Shown: piece by piece, positions 16,165 through 24,944 of the stretch
Position numbering within the stretch: position 1 is the first letter of the stretch
How the letters are laid out: every line of letters begins with the position of its first letter
Assembly: GCA_045535305.1 (NCBI GenBank)
Contig: JAZSLJ010000062.1
Span: 1 to 50,178 of the forward strand
Source of the DNA: UBA1081 sp045535305
GTDB taxonomy: Bacteria; Bacillota; Clostridia; Oscillospirales; Acutalibacteraceae
DNA: 50,178 nucleotides
Direction: 5' to 3'
Notes under the pieces: generated by a model
What the model was told of the DNA's origin: nothing
Databases searched by the model: none
The model's input: the letters and a program-made list of their open reading frames with translations, nothing else
Translations under genes and position numbers: made by a program

Positions 16165-16729
16165 AACTTTAACAGCGATTGCCGAAGCGGTGCTTTTTGC
16201 TTCGGGTGAGCCGCTTGATATTGAAAAAACAGCAAAAATATTGCTTGTAAGCAAAGAAAGTCTTGAGGAATGCCTTGTCAGTCTTCAGGAAAAATACAAA
16301 AGCGATGAACACGGTATAGAATTGCTTAATCTTAACGGAAAATATCAGTTTGCTACTAAAGAAGAATATGCTTCACAGATAAGAGCCGTTTTAAGCATTA
16401 AGAAAAATACTCCGCTTTCTGCCGCCGCCTTTGAGGTGCTTGCGATTGTTGCTTACAATCAGCCTGTTACCAAAGCGTTTATAGAGCAGGTCAGAGGCGT
16501 TGACTGTTCGGGTGTTATTTCCACACTCTGTCAGCGTGAGCTTATTAAAGAAAACGGAAGACTTGACTTACCCGGCCGTCCTTTGGTATACTGTACTACA
16601 GATAATTTTTTAAGATGCTTTGAAATGTCATCGTTGGACGAGCTGCCCGAGCTTCCTTCAAGGGATGAGCCTATTCCCGACGAAAATGATGATTCGGCAG
16701 ATTTTGACGGTCAGATGTCATTACTTTAA
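16148..16729 (+). CDS. scpB: Segregation and condensation protein B
   Basis: 193 residues from the second of two adjacent ATGs (16145 and 16148); GAGAGGGG is better spaced to the second, and the choice matters little. Paired winged-helix domains are seen: LTAIAEAVLFASGEPLDIEKTAKIL near the start, and AFEVLAIVAYNQPVTKAFIEQVRGVDCSGVI in the middle. LPGRPLVYCTTDNFLRCF follows. The tail is acidic. It overlaps scpA by 17 bases. Confidence 0.95.
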   Translation: MKTDSKTLTAIAEAVLFASGEPLDIEKTAKILLVSKESLEECLVSLQEKYKSDEHGIELLNLNGKYQFATKEEYASQIRAVLSIKKNTPLSAAAFEVLAIVAYNQPVTKAFIEQVRGVDCSGVISTLCQRELIKENGRLDLPGRPLVYCTTDNFLRCFEMSSLDELPELPSRDEPIPDENDDSADFDGQMSLL

Positions 16730-16758
16730 TATTTAATCAATCGAAAGGAGGCGGGAGC

Positions 16759-17508
16759 TTGACGGCATTAATTGTAATTGCCAGCATAATAGGTGTTTTC
16801 GGTGCATTATTCAGCATAAGAGCTCATATTCACGTGCAGTATGAAGCAGATGAATTAACGGCGTATGCATCATGGGCATTTTTAAAAATTCCTCTTATCC
16901 CGTTTCCCGAAAAGAAGCCAAAAGAGAAAAAGCCAAAAACTGAAACGGCACCTCAACAGCCCAAAGAGCCTGCCGCACCCAAAGAACCTAAACCGAAAGG
17001 TCCGAATCCTTTAAAGAATTTTTATGAGAATGAAAAAATTGAAGGTATTATTCAGATTCTTAAAAAACTTCTTGAGCTTACGGGCAAATTTGGCAGAGGG
17101 TTTGTCAATTCCTTTGTGATTGACGAAATGATACTTGATATTATCGTTTCCCGTAATGATGCGGCAAGCACGGCGGAGGAATACGGCAAAATGTGCTATA
17201 GGGTATTTCCCGTTGCAGGTGCGGTGTGTGCAAACTGTAATGTTAAAAAGTACGCTGTTAATGTCAATCCCGACTACATAGGCAAAGGCCGTAACAAATA
17301 TGCTTTCGTTATGGAGATTTCACTCAATCCCAGAAAGCTTATAAACTCATTATTGGGCTTTGTTTTCGGAGTGGTTTTCAAGGTCGGTATAAGATCTTTC
17401 AAAAGCATGACAAAAACTCCCGAAATGGCCGTAGTTGCCGAAACAGCAAAAACAGCACAGAATGATACAAAAAATAATAATGAAAATAATACAGAGAGCG
17501 GTGTATAA
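16759..17508 (+). CDS. DUF2953 protein (YtfI-like)
   Basis: 249 residues. The start is TTG, 7 bases after AAAGGAGG. An N-terminal membrane segment (LIVIASIIGVFGALFSI) is followed by a lysine/proline-rich low-complexity stretch (about residues 50-85) that looks like a flexible linker. The DUF2953 body contains FVNSFVIDEMILDIIVS. The C-terminus is Asn/Glu/Thr-rich. In Bacillus the DUF2953 gene ytfI stands directly ahead of ytfJ (gerW), the same order as here, which supports a spore-related role. The biochemical function is unknown. Confidence 0.8.
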   Translation: MTALIVIASIIGVFGALFSIRAHIHVQYEADELTAYASWAFLKIPLIPFPEKKPKEKKPKTETAPQQPKEPAAPKEPKPKGPNPLKNFYENEKIEGIIQILKKLLELTGKFGRGFVNSFVIDEMILDIIVSRNDAASTAEEYGKMCYRVFPVAGAVCANCNVKKYAVNVNPDYIGKGRNKYAFVMEISLNPRKLINSLLGFVFGVVFKVGIRSFKSMTKTPEMAVVAETAKTAQNDTKNNNENNTESGV

Positions 17509-17511
17509 ATT

Positions 17512-17919
17512 ATGAAAAACCAATCAGCAGAAAAAATCCTTGCAACAACTATCGAAAGAGTACGCGACCTTGTTGACGTAAGCACTATCGTAGGTGAACC
17601 TATCGTTGTAAATTCAGATATTACAATTATCCCTATTTCAAAGGTTACATACGGCTTTGCTTCAGGCGGCTCAGATTTCCCCTCAAAGAACAGCGTTGAG
17701 CTTTTCGGCGGCGGCGGCGGTGCAGGTATAACAATCAACCCCGTAGCATTCCTTGTTTGTAATAAGGGCGAGGTTACTATTAAACACATCACAGCATCCG
17801 ATAATGCTGCCGAACGTGCAGTTAATCTTATCCCCGAAATGTTTGATAAGGTTACAAGCTTCGTTGAAAAACAGAAAAAAACCGAGATTGTTCCTGAAAC
17901 AATCGTTGAAACAGAATAA
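17512..17919 (+). CDS. gerW: GerW/YtfJ-family sporulation protein
   Basis: 135 residues. The family core is plain: IVGEPIVVNSDITIIPISKV, then YGFASGGSDF and the glycine run GGGGGAGITINPVAFLV. Bacillus YtfJ/GerW is a spore protein needed for proper germination. It lies three bases after the DUF2953 gene. With that partner it is one of the clearest signs that the organism belongs to a spore-forming lineage. Confidence 0.92.
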   Translation: MKNQSAEKILATTIERVRDLVDVSTIVGEPIVVNSDITIIPISKVTYGFASGGSDFPSKNSVELFGGGGGAGITINPVAFLVCNKGEVTIKHITASDNAAERAVNLIPEMFDKVTSFVEKQKKTEIVPETIVETE

Positions 17920-17945
17920 TTTATCTTTGCTTAGTGATTAATCTG

Positions 17946-17978
17946 CCGCCGCTTACATAAATTTTATGTAGGCGGTGG
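17946..17978 (+). promoter_or_regulatory. Hairpin that pairs with the ribosome site of the next gene
   Basis: CCGCC (17946-17950) pairs with GGCGG (17971-17975), and TACATAA (17954-17960) with TTATGTA (17964-17970), leaving a 3-nt bulge and loop ATT. The 3' arm contains the only good Shine-Dalgarno sequence, GGCGGTGG (17971-17978), for the ATG at 17984. No T-tract follows, so it does not look like an ordinary terminator. Confidence 0.5.
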
Positions 17979-17983
17979 TTGGT

Positions 17984-19114
17984 ATGTTTAAAAAGGTAAT
18001 TTGTGTAATAAATTTTCTGGTATTTTTTGTCGTTTTTTCTATTAACTGTGTTGCTCTTGATACAGATGATTTGTCTGCATACAGCGCGGTGGTTTATTGC
18101 GTTGAAACAGGAAAAGTCGTTTTTGAAAAGAATGCCTATGATATCCGTTCAATGGCAAGCACCACAAAGATAATGACCTCGGTTATAGCACTTGAGTGTA
18201 ATACTCCTGACCGTATTGTTAAAATTACACCGGAAATGGTTGATGTTGAAGGCACTTCATCAGGGCTCAAAGCAGGGGACATCATCACTCTTGAAAACTT
18301 AGTTTACTGTATGTTGCTTGAATCGGGTAATGATGCGGCAAACTCGGTTGCAATAGCCGTTGGAGGCAGCTTTGAAAAATTTGTTGCTCTGATGAACAAA
18401 AAGGCAAAAGAAATAGGTATGCACAATACCTCTTTTGAAACGCCGTCGGGGCTTGACGGTGAAAATCACTACACAACAGCTTACGATATGGCGATTCTGA
18501 CTGCTTACGCCCTTGAAAATCCGGATTTTGAAAGGATTTGTTCCGCAAGTTCATACAAGCTGAACTTTGAAAATTCCGAAAAGACCGTTATTCTTTCAAA
18601 TCATAACAGACTGCTTAAGGAATACGACGGCTGTATCGGAGTAAAAACGGGATTTACCAAAAAAAGCGGCAGATGCCTTGTAAGCGCAGTAAAAAGAGAT
18701 GGCGTTACGCTCATAGCTGTAACCCTTAATGCGTGGGACGATTGGAATGACCACAAAAAAATGCTTGATTACGGTGCAGAGTGTATATCTTCTGCGGATG
18801 CAGACTGTGATTTTTCTGCATATTCCGTTCCCGTAACAGGCTCGGATATTTCTGGTGTGGGTATTGAATGTAAAAATGTCAGAGTTGCTGTTGATTCGGC
18901 TTCGCAACCCAAAATTAAACGGAAAATATATCTTGAAAAGTTTTTATATGCACCTGTTGAAAAAGGAGATATAGTCGGGTATGCCGAATATTATAACGGT
19001 GATATTCTTGTTGCTCGGGTACCGCTTACGGCAGACAGGTCGGCTGATGTAAGCCGTAAAAAAGTAAAAAATAATTTAATAGACAGACTTTTAAGTCTGT
19101 TTGACAGATGGTGA
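17984..19114 (+). CDS. D-alanyl-D-alanine carboxypeptidase (low-molecular-weight PBP, DacF-like)
   Basis: 376 residues from the ATG at 17984. An N-terminal signal peptide (KKVICVINFLVFFVVFSINCVA) leads to the exported S11 peptidase domain. Active-site motifs are SxxK at S59-K62 (MASTTK), SGN (ESGNDAANSVA) and KTG (GVKTGFTKKSG). A C-terminal beta domain of about 100 residues follows. It trims the terminal D-Ala from peptidoglycan stem peptides outside the membrane. Placement after gerW would fit a sporulation-linked DacF-type enzyme, but vegetative DacA-type function cannot be excluded. Its ribosome site lies in a hairpin. Confidence 0.92.
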   Translation: MFKKVICVINFLVFFVVFSINCVALDTDDLSAYSAVVYCVETGKVVFEKNAYDIRSMASTTKIMTSVIALECNTPDRIVKITPEMVDVEGTSSGLKAGDIITLENLVYCMLLESGNDAANSVAIAVGGSFEKFVALMNKKAKEIGMHNTSFETPSGLDGENHYTTAYDMAILTAYALENPDFERICSASSYKLNFENSEKTVILSNHNRLLKEYDGCIGVKTGFTKKSGRCLVSAVKRDGVTLIAVTLNAWDDWNDHKKMLDYGAECISSADADCDFSAYSVPVTGSDISGVGIECKNVRVAVDSASQPKIKRKIYLEKFLYAPVEKGDIVGYAEYYNGDILVARVPLTADRSADVSRKKVKNNLIDRLLSLFDRW

Positions 19115-19119
19115 GAATA

Positions 19120-19902
19120 ATGGCGGATAATAAAATTCGTTTGCAAAAGTTTCTTGCGGAAGCAGGCGTCGCATCAAGACGTAAGTCCGAGGAGCTTATA
19201 GAAAGAGGAAAGGTAAGAGTTAACGGTCATCCCGCAACTCTCGGTGATAAGGTTGACCCAAAGTATGACCTTGTTACCGTTTCCGGTGAAAAGGTTGTTG
19301 CCGCAACAAAAAGCGAAAATATTTATATAATGATGAACAAGCCCAGAGGATACGTTACCACAATGAGCGATGAAATGGGCAGAAGATGCGTTGCGGAGCT
19401 TGTTAAGGATTTTGATGAGCGCATATACCCCGTAGGAAGACTCGATAAGGATTCCGAGGGCTTGTTGCTTTTTACAAACGACGGCGAGTTTGCAAATATG
19501 ATGACCCATCCTTCAATGCATATATCAAAAACATACCGCGTCAGCGTAAAACCCATGGCAGATGAAACTCAGCTTATTGAGCTGTCGTCGGGTGTTGTTA
19601 TCGACGGCAAAAAAACTCTGCCCGCATCCGTACAGCTTATGTCTGAGGGCAACGGCAGAAGCGTTCTGCAAATAACCATACACGAGGGCAGAAACAGGCA
19701 GATAAGAAAAATGTGCGAAGCAGTAGGTCTTGAAACTGTACGTCTTAAAAGGATTTCGGTCGGTTCGCTCAAATTAGGTTCTCTTTCCGCAGGTGAATAC
19801 CGCGAGCTTCGCAAGGAAGAGGTTGCAGCCCTCAAACGTTCTGCACAAAAGACCAAATCAGCAAATGAAAGCAGACGTAATAACGGCAAAAAGAGCCGCT
19901 GA
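19120..19902 (+). CDS. rluB: 23S rRNA pseudouridine synthase, RluB family
   Basis: About 260 residues from the ATG at 19120; an ATG at 19108 overlaps the previous gene but has no ribosome site. An N-terminal S4 RNA-binding domain (IRLQKFLAEAGVASRRKSEELIERG...VRVNG) leads to the catalytic domain with Asp in VGRLDKDSEGLLLFTNDG. The family signature HEGRNRQIRKMCEAVG is present, followed by a basic tail. It isomerises a uridine in the helix 90-92 region of 23S rRNA by family precedent. scpA-scpB-...-rluB linkage is common in Firmicutes. Confidence 0.93.
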   Translation: MADNKIRLQKFLAEAGVASRRKSEELIERGKVRVNGHPATLGDKVDPKYDLVTVSGEKVVAATKSENIYIMMNKPRGYVTTMSDEMGRRCVAELVKDFDERIYPVGRLDKDSEGLLLFTNDGEFANMMTHPSMHISKTYRVSVKPMADETQLIELSSGVVIDGKKTLPASVQLMSEGNGRSVLQITIHEGRNRQIRKMCEAVGLETVRLKRISVGSLKLGSLSAGEYRELRKEEVAALKRSAQKTKSANESRRNNGKKSR

Positions 19903-19906
19903 AATG

Positions 19907-19935
19907 TTGACAATATACTGTAACTATATTATAAT
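19907..19935 (+). promoter_or_regulatory. Promoter of the yicC-remA-gmk-rpoZ operon
   Basis: Consensus TTGACA (19907-19912), a 17-bp spacer and TATAAT (19930-19935) lie 35 bases before the yicC start. Confidence 0.85.
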
Positions 19936-19969
19936 ATACTAATACAAAAAATATAAAGAGGTAACGGCT

Positions 19970-20848
19970 ATGGTTAAAAGTATGACCGGCTACGGCAGAG
20001 CCCAGAAAGAGTTTGACGGGCTGACGGTAACCGTTGAGCTTAAAAGCGTAAACAGCAGATATTTTGAATTTTCTTCAAGAGTATATAAAAATTATTCTTT
20101 TATAGAGGACAAGCTTAAATCAGCAGTACGCGGCATTATTTCCCGCGGTAAAATAGAGTGCAGCGTGCAGATTGATGCCACCGAAACAGATGACGTTATT
20201 GTTCAGATTAATGAATCCCTTGCATCGGGATACGTTAATGCAATAAATTCTCTTGCTGAAAAATATAATCTTGAAAATGATTTTAAGGTGTCCGACCTTG
20301 CAGCCCGCGGCGATATATTCCTTGTAAGAAAAGCTCCTGCAGACGAAGATAAAATCTGGAACTGTGTTAACGAAACTCTCGTTGAAGCTGCGGCGGCATT
20401 TGTATCAATGCGTGAAGCAGAAGGTCAGAAGCTTATAGATGATATTCTTTCAAGAGGCGACCTTATTCTTACATACGTAGAAACAGTTGAAAAACGCTCT
20501 CCCGAAACAGTTAAAGAGTATAACGATAAACTGCTTTCAAGAATGAGAGAATTGCTCGGCGATGCTTCTGTTGACGAGCAGAGATTACTTACAGAAGCCG
20601 CAATATTTGCCGATAAAATCGCAGTTGCGGAAGAAACAGTAAGACTTCGCAGCCATATAGCTCAGCTTCACGAGATTGCAAAATCCGATGAGCCTATCGG
20701 CAGAAAGCTTGATTTCCTTGTGCAGGAAATTAACAGAGAGGCAAATACAATCGGTTCAAAGGCAAACGACCTTGAAATTGCAAGAATCGTAATAGAAATA
20801 AAATCTGAAATTGAAAAAATCAGAGAGCAAGTCCAGAATATAGAGTAA
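19970..20848 (+). CDS. yicC: YicC-family endoribonuclease
   Basis: 292 residues. The N-terminal YicC motif MVKSMTGYGRA and VELKSVNSRYFE are clear. The C-terminal DUF1732 region carries ETVRLRSHIAQL, GRKLDFLVQEINREANTIGSKA and IKSEIEKIREQVQN. Family members cut RNA in E. coli and B. subtilis. It opens the conserved operon yicC-remA-gmk-rpoZ-priA and has its own promoter. Confidence 0.95.
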   Translation: MVKSMTGYGRAQKEFDGLTVTVELKSVNSRYFEFSSRVYKNYSFIEDKLKSAVRGIISRGKIECSVQIDATETDDVIVQINESLASGYVNAINSLAEKYNLENDFKVSDLAARGDIFLVRKAPADEDKIWNCVNETLVEAAAAFVSMREAEGQKLIDDILSRGDLILTYVETVEKRSPETVKEYNDKLLSRMRELLGDASVDEQRLLTEAAIFADKIAVAEETVRLRSHIAQLHEIAKSDEPIGRKLDFLVQEINREANTIGSKANDLEIARIVIEIKSEIEKIREQVQNIE

Positions 20849-20860
20849 CAGGTGAATTGA

Positions 20861-21133
20861 ATGAAACTTGTAAATATCGGTTTCGGTAATATGATAAACG
20901 CTCAGCGTGTTATTGCAATAGTAAGTCCGGAATCCGCACCTATAAAAAGAATGATTGTTGATGCGAAAGAAAAAGGAATGCTCATAGATGCCACCCACGG
21001 CAGAAAAACAAGAGCAGTTCTTCTTTCGGACAGCGACCATGTGATTCTGTCCTATTTGCAGACAGAAAAATTAGGTGAACGCTTTAATGATGTAGCGTCC
21101 GAGACTAATGGGGAGGAAGTTGTAGATGTCTGA
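20861..21133 (+). CDS. remA: RemA-like DUF370 DNA-binding regulator
   Basis: 90 residues, complete family match (LVNIGFGNMINAQRVIAIV, SAPIKRMI, ATHGRKTRAVLL, HVILS). In Bacillus, RemA activates biofilm-matrix and osmoprotection operons by wrapping DNA. In Clostridia the gene is fixed between yicC and gmk, as here. It overlaps gmk by 8 bases. Confidence 0.93.
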   Translation: MKLVNIGFGNMINAQRVIAIVSPESAPIKRMIVDAKEKGMLIDATHGRKTRAVLLSDSDHVILSYLQTEKLGERFNDVASETNGEEVVDV

Positions 21134-21692
21134 TATTGCATCAAAGCTTGTTATCGTATCAGGTCCTTCCGGTACAGGAAAAGATACTATTGTACAAGAG
21201 ATTCTTAAAAAAGATGATGTTTTTTCTCTTTCTGTTTCTGCAACATCCAGAGCACCCCGTGGCGAAGAAAAAGACGGTGTGGAATACTATTTCTTTTCTG
21301 AGCAGGAGTTTATTGCAAAAACAGAAAACGGCGAATTTATAGAGTTTGCTCAGTATGGCTCAAATTACTACGGCACACTCAAAGAAGATGTCATAAAAAG
21401 AATTGATAACGGTAAAACCGTAATTCTTGTTATTGAGGTAAAGGGTGCTGAAAATGTCAGGAATATGTATCCCGAGGCTCTTTCAATCTTTATTCTGCCG
21501 CCTTCCGAGGAGGAGCTTGAAAAAAGACTCCGTGCAAGGCAGACGGAAAGCGAGGCATCTATATTAAAGCGAATGAGTATTGCAAAAACGGAAATTGCAA
21601 AAAGTTCAGAGTATGATTATGTTGTAGTTAATGACGATTTGCAGACTGCCGTTGACAGGGTTTATAAAATAATTTGTGATAATAAAAAATAA
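21126..21692 (+). CDS. gmk: Guanylate kinase
   Basis: 188 residues. The P-loop is GPSGTGKDTI. The GMP-binding part follows (SVSATSRAPRGEEKDGVEYYF, GEFIEFAQYGSNYYGT), then the lid with RLRARQTESEASILKRM. It phosphorylates GMP to GDP in the cytosol, linking nucleotide supply with stringent control. Start overlaps remA. Confidence 0.97.
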   Translation: MSDIASKLVIVSGPSGTGKDTIVQEILKKDDVFSLSVSATSRAPRGEEKDGVEYYFFSEQEFIAKTENGEFIEFAQYGSNYYGTLKEDVIKRIDNGKTVILVIEVKGAENVRNMYPEALSIFILPPSEEELEKRLRARQTESEASILKRMSIAKTEIAKSSEYDYVVVNDDLQTAVDRVYKIICDNKK

Positions 21693-21710
21693 GAAAGAAG
21701 TTGAAATATT

Positions 21711-21941
21711 ATGATTAGCATTGATATTCAGGAATTACTTAAAAACGGAGAAAGCCGTTATGAGCTTGTTGTTGCAACAGCAAAAAGAGCAAGAATGATT
21801 GTTGACAAAACAAAGACAAAGCCGGTTAAGGAAGAAAAATCAAGCGCAAAGGCTGTTCCTGCCGAAAAGCCCGTAACTGTTGCAGTTGAAGAATTTATAG
21901 ATAAAAAGTGGTCAATCGTTCGCGATAACAATAACGACTGA
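21711..21941 (+). CDS. rpoZ: RNA polymerase omega subunit
   Basis: 76 residues. The conserved part is SRYELVVATAKRARMIV, which contacts beta-prime. After it comes a lysine/alanine-rich stretch (KPVKEEKSSAKAVPAEKP), then VAVEEFIDKKWSI. Order gmk-rpoZ-priA is typical of Firmicutes. The start ATG follows AAGAAAG. Confidence 0.92.
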   Translation: MISIDIQELLKNGESRYELVVATAKRARMIVDKTKTKPVKEEKSSAKAVPAEKPVTVAVEEFIDKKWSIVRDNNND

Positions 21942-21952
21942 TCCGCTTTTGT

Positions 21953-24436
21953 TTGATTCGAACATTGAATGTCCCCGTAACTGCTTCCGTAGCAGTTGAA
22001 AATACGGCATACAGCTTTGATAAGCTTTTTGACTACCTTATACCCGAAAGTATGACTGATTGCATCAGCGTAGGGTGTAGGGTTTTAGTCAGTTTTGGTA
22101 ACAGTTCAAAAAAAAGGCAAGGCTTCGTTTTTGCCCTTTCGGATAACGCTCCCGAAAACGTAAATTTAAAGCCGATTATCAGTGTGGAGGATTCAACACC
22201 TCTGCTCACACATGAAATGATAAAATTGGCTGAACGTATTGCCGATACCACATTCTGTACATATTACGATGCGGCAAAAGCGTTGCTTCCGTCGGGTTTG
22301 TGCCTTAATGTGGTTGAAAGCTACAGAGTCCCTTTTGAGTATCTGCAGAATACTCCCGATGACCTTTCTGATGATGAAATTCAGGTTATGGAGTATCTTC
22401 GCAACAGGGACAGCTTTGTTGCTGTGGATAAAATCAATAAAGCTCTCGGTTTTTCGGCAGATTCAAAAATTGTAAACGGTCTTTACGAAAAAGGGTATCT
22501 TGCAAAAAATGTGGATACCAACCGCAAAGTAAATGATGCAATGGTGAAAAATGTGTACCTTATGCCCGAATATGCCGCGGACGAGCCTTTACCTTTTAAA
22601 CCAACATCCAAACAGTCTGCCGTTATTGAGCTTCTTCGTAATATCGGCAGCGGTACAAGCCGTGAGGTTGCATATTATACGGGTGTTTCGGCTTCGGTAA
22701 TTGAAAACCTGTATAAAAAGGGTATTGTCGGTTACGATGATGTTGAGGTCTATCGCACACCTAAAAAAATGCGGCAGACAAAGAGGGATTTTTCCCCTAT
22801 AAATCTTACGGATATACAGCAATCGGCATATCTTAAATTAAGTGAAATGTATAATTCCTCAAAAGCGGCGGCGGCTTTGCTTTTCGGTGTAACGGGCAGC
22901 GGCAAAACAAAGGTTTATATGCGTCTTATCGACGATGCCGCAAAGGAAAACAAGGGCGTTATAGTTCTTGTACCCGAAATTGCATTGACACCTCAGCTTA
23001 TGGAGATGTTTTATGCAAGATACGGCGAAAAAGTTGCCGTTATGCACAGCGGTCTGTCCTTGGGTGAAAGAGTTGACGAGTGGAAGCGCATACGCAGAGG
23101 CGAAGCGAGTATAGTAATAGGTACAAGAAGTGCATCTTTTGCCCCTGTTGAAAACCTTTCCCTTATGATTATAGACGAGGAGCAGGAAAGCACCTATAAG
23201 TCTGAAATGACTCCCAGATACCACGCAAGGGATATTGCCCGTTTCAGATGTGCATATAATAATGCCTTATTGTTACTTGCATCTGCAACACCTTCTGTTG
23301 AAACTTATGCACAGGCTCTTGCAGGCAGATATGCATTGGTTGAGCTTACAGAACGTTATTCAAAAGCGGGACTTCCAAAGGTTGAGGTTGTTGATGTTTC
23401 CGTAAAAGAGAATATGAACGGTATGCAGACCGTAAGCAGTTTTCTTGCCGAGGAGATAAGGCAGAATCTTGAAAATTCACAGCAGACCATATTGCTTATA
23501 AACAGACGCGGATTCAATACATTTGTCGCCTGTACAAAATGTAAAAGCGTAATGATGTGCCCTAATTGCAGTATTTCAATGACATATCATTCTGCAAATG
23601 ACAGGCTGATGTGCCATTATTGCGGTTATTCCGAGCCTGTAAAAACTGCTTGTCCCGATTGCGGTGCGGAAACTGTCAGATTTTCGGGATTCGGCACGCA
23701 AAAAGTTGAGCAGGAGCTTAATTGCCTGTTTCCCGATGCAAAAATATTGCGAATGGATGCTGATACTACCACCGCAAAAAATTCCCATGAAAAACTGTTT
23801 AAAAAGTTTGCCGACGGTGAGTACGATATTATGGTCGGTACGCAGATGGTTGCAAAAGGTCTTGACTTTCCCAACGTTACGCTCGTTGGCGTAATATCTG
23901 TTGACCAACAGCTTTATAATGATGACTATAAGAGTATGGAGCGTACCTTTGATTTGCTTACTCAGGTGGTGGGCAGGTCGGGCAGAGGCGAAAAAAGCGG
24001 CAGAGCCGTTATTCAGACTTTAGCTCCCGAAAATTCTGTTATTGAGCTTGCGGCTCAGCAGGATTACAAATCCTTTTATGAATCGGAAATAATGATACGC
24101 AAGGGGATGATTTATCCGCCCTATTGCGATATATGTGTCGTTACTTTTGTGGGGCAGAATGAAAATTCGGTCCGAAACGGCTCAAGAGAGTTTTTCCGTA
24201 TTTTTAAAACTGTTCTCAGCGAAAAATACAGTGATGAAAAGGTTGTAGTTCTCGGTCCTGTTGCTCCTAAAATCCCCAAAATCAGCAATAATTACAGAGA
24301 ACGAATTATTATAAAATGTAAAAATTCCGCATCATTCAGACATCTGGTCGGCGAATGTTTAAAGGAATTTTCAAAATTAAGGCTGTACGGTAAAATCACC
24401 GCATACGCCGATATGAATCCCGAAAGTATGTATTAA
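21953..24436 (+). CDS. priA: Primosomal replication restart helicase PriA
   Basis: 827 residues. The N-terminal 3'BD domain (TAYSFDKLFDYLIPESM) recognises the DNA fork end. Helicase motifs are Walker A GVTGSGKTKVY, Walker B IIDEEQEST (DEEQ where DEEH is usual), ASATPS and GRSGRGEKSG. The zinc-binding insert has CTKC, CPNC, CHYC and CPDC. It restarts stalled replication forks. The start is not certain: TTG at 21953 or TTG at 21965, both with weak ribosome sites. The gene is 11 bases after rpoZ. Confidence 0.95.
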   Translation: MIRTLNVPVTASVAVENTAYSFDKLFDYLIPESMTDCISVGCRVLVSFGNSSKKRQGFVFALSDNAPENVNLKPIISVEDSTPLLTHEMIKLAERIADTTFCTYYDAAKALLPSGLCLNVVESYRVPFEYLQNTPDDLSDDEIQVMEYLRNRDSFVAVDKINKALGFSADSKIVNGLYEKGYLAKNVDTNRKVNDAMVKNVYLMPEYAADEPLPFKPTSKQSAVIELLRNIGSGTSREVAYYTGVSASVIENLYKKGIVGYDDVEVYRTPKKMRQTKRDFSPINLTDIQQSAYLKLSEMYNSSKAAAALLFGVTGSGKTKVYMRLIDDAAKENKGVIVLVPEIALTPQLMEMFYARYGEKVAVMHSGLSLGERVDEWKRIRRGEASIVIGTRSASFAPVENLSLMIIDEEQESTYKSEMTPRYHARDIARFRCAYNNALLLLASATPSVETYAQALAGRYALVELTERYSKAGLPKVEVVDVSVKENMNGMQTVSSFLAEEIRQNLENSQQTILLINRRGFNTFVACTKCKSVMMCPNCSISMTYHSANDRLMCHYCGYSEPVKTACPDCGAETVRFSGFGTQKVEQELNCLFPDAKILRMDADTTTAKNSHEKLFKKFADGEYDIMVGTQMVAKGLDFPNVTLVGVISVDQQLYNDDYKSMERTFDLLTQVVGRSGRGEKSGRAVIQTLAPENSVIELAAQQDYKSFYESEIMIRKGMIYPPYCDICVVTFVGQNENSVRNGSREFFRIFKTVLSEKYSDEKVVVLGPVAPKIPKISNNYRERIIIKCKNSASFRHLVGECLKEFSKLRLYGKITAYADMNPESMY

Positions 24437-24451
24437 CAGAGGTTGATAAAA

Positions 24452-24919
24452 ATGGCATTAAGAAAAATAAGAACAGAAGAAGACGAGGTTCTTAAAAAAA
24501 TCAGTAAACCCGTAGTGAATTTTGATGCGAAGCTGCAAATTCTTCTTGCTGATATGAAAGATACCCTTGCAAAGGCTGACGGCGTAGGACTTGCCGCTGT
24601 GCAGATAGGCATTTTAAGACGAGTTGTTATTATTGATGTGGGTGATTCTCACGGATTTATGGAGCTTATAAACCCCGAAATTATTGAACGCCGCGGCGAA
24701 CAGTTTGAAAGTGAAGGCTGTCTTTCTCTTCCTAAAAAATACGGCAGAACACAGCGTCCCATGTGGGTGAAATTCAAAGCACAGGACAGAACGGGTAAAT
24801 GGTACGAGGCAGAGGGCGAAGGTCTTTTTGCAAGATGTGTCTGCCACGAGCTTGACCATCTTGACGGTATCGTTTTTACTCAAAGACTTGCTCCCGGCGA
24901 GAGAATTGTTATAGATTGA
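24452..24919 (+). CDS. def: Peptide deformylase
   Basis: 155 residues from the ATG at 24452; a TTG at 24443 would add three residues. All three metal/active-site motifs are present: GVGLAAVQIG, EGCLSLP and HELDHLDG. It removes the formyl group from nascent protein N-termini. The pair with fmt downstream is the usual formylation/deformylation cassette. Confidence 0.97.
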   Translation: MALRKIRTEEDEVLKKISKPVVNFDAKLQILLADMKDTLAKADGVGLAAVQIGILRRVVIIDVGDSHGFMELINPEIIERRGEQFESEGCLSLPKKYGRTQRPMWVKFKAQDRTGKWYEAEGEGLFARCVCHELDHLDGIVFTQRLAPGERIVID

Positions 24920-24944
24920 TTCTTTGATAACGGAGGTTAATCCG

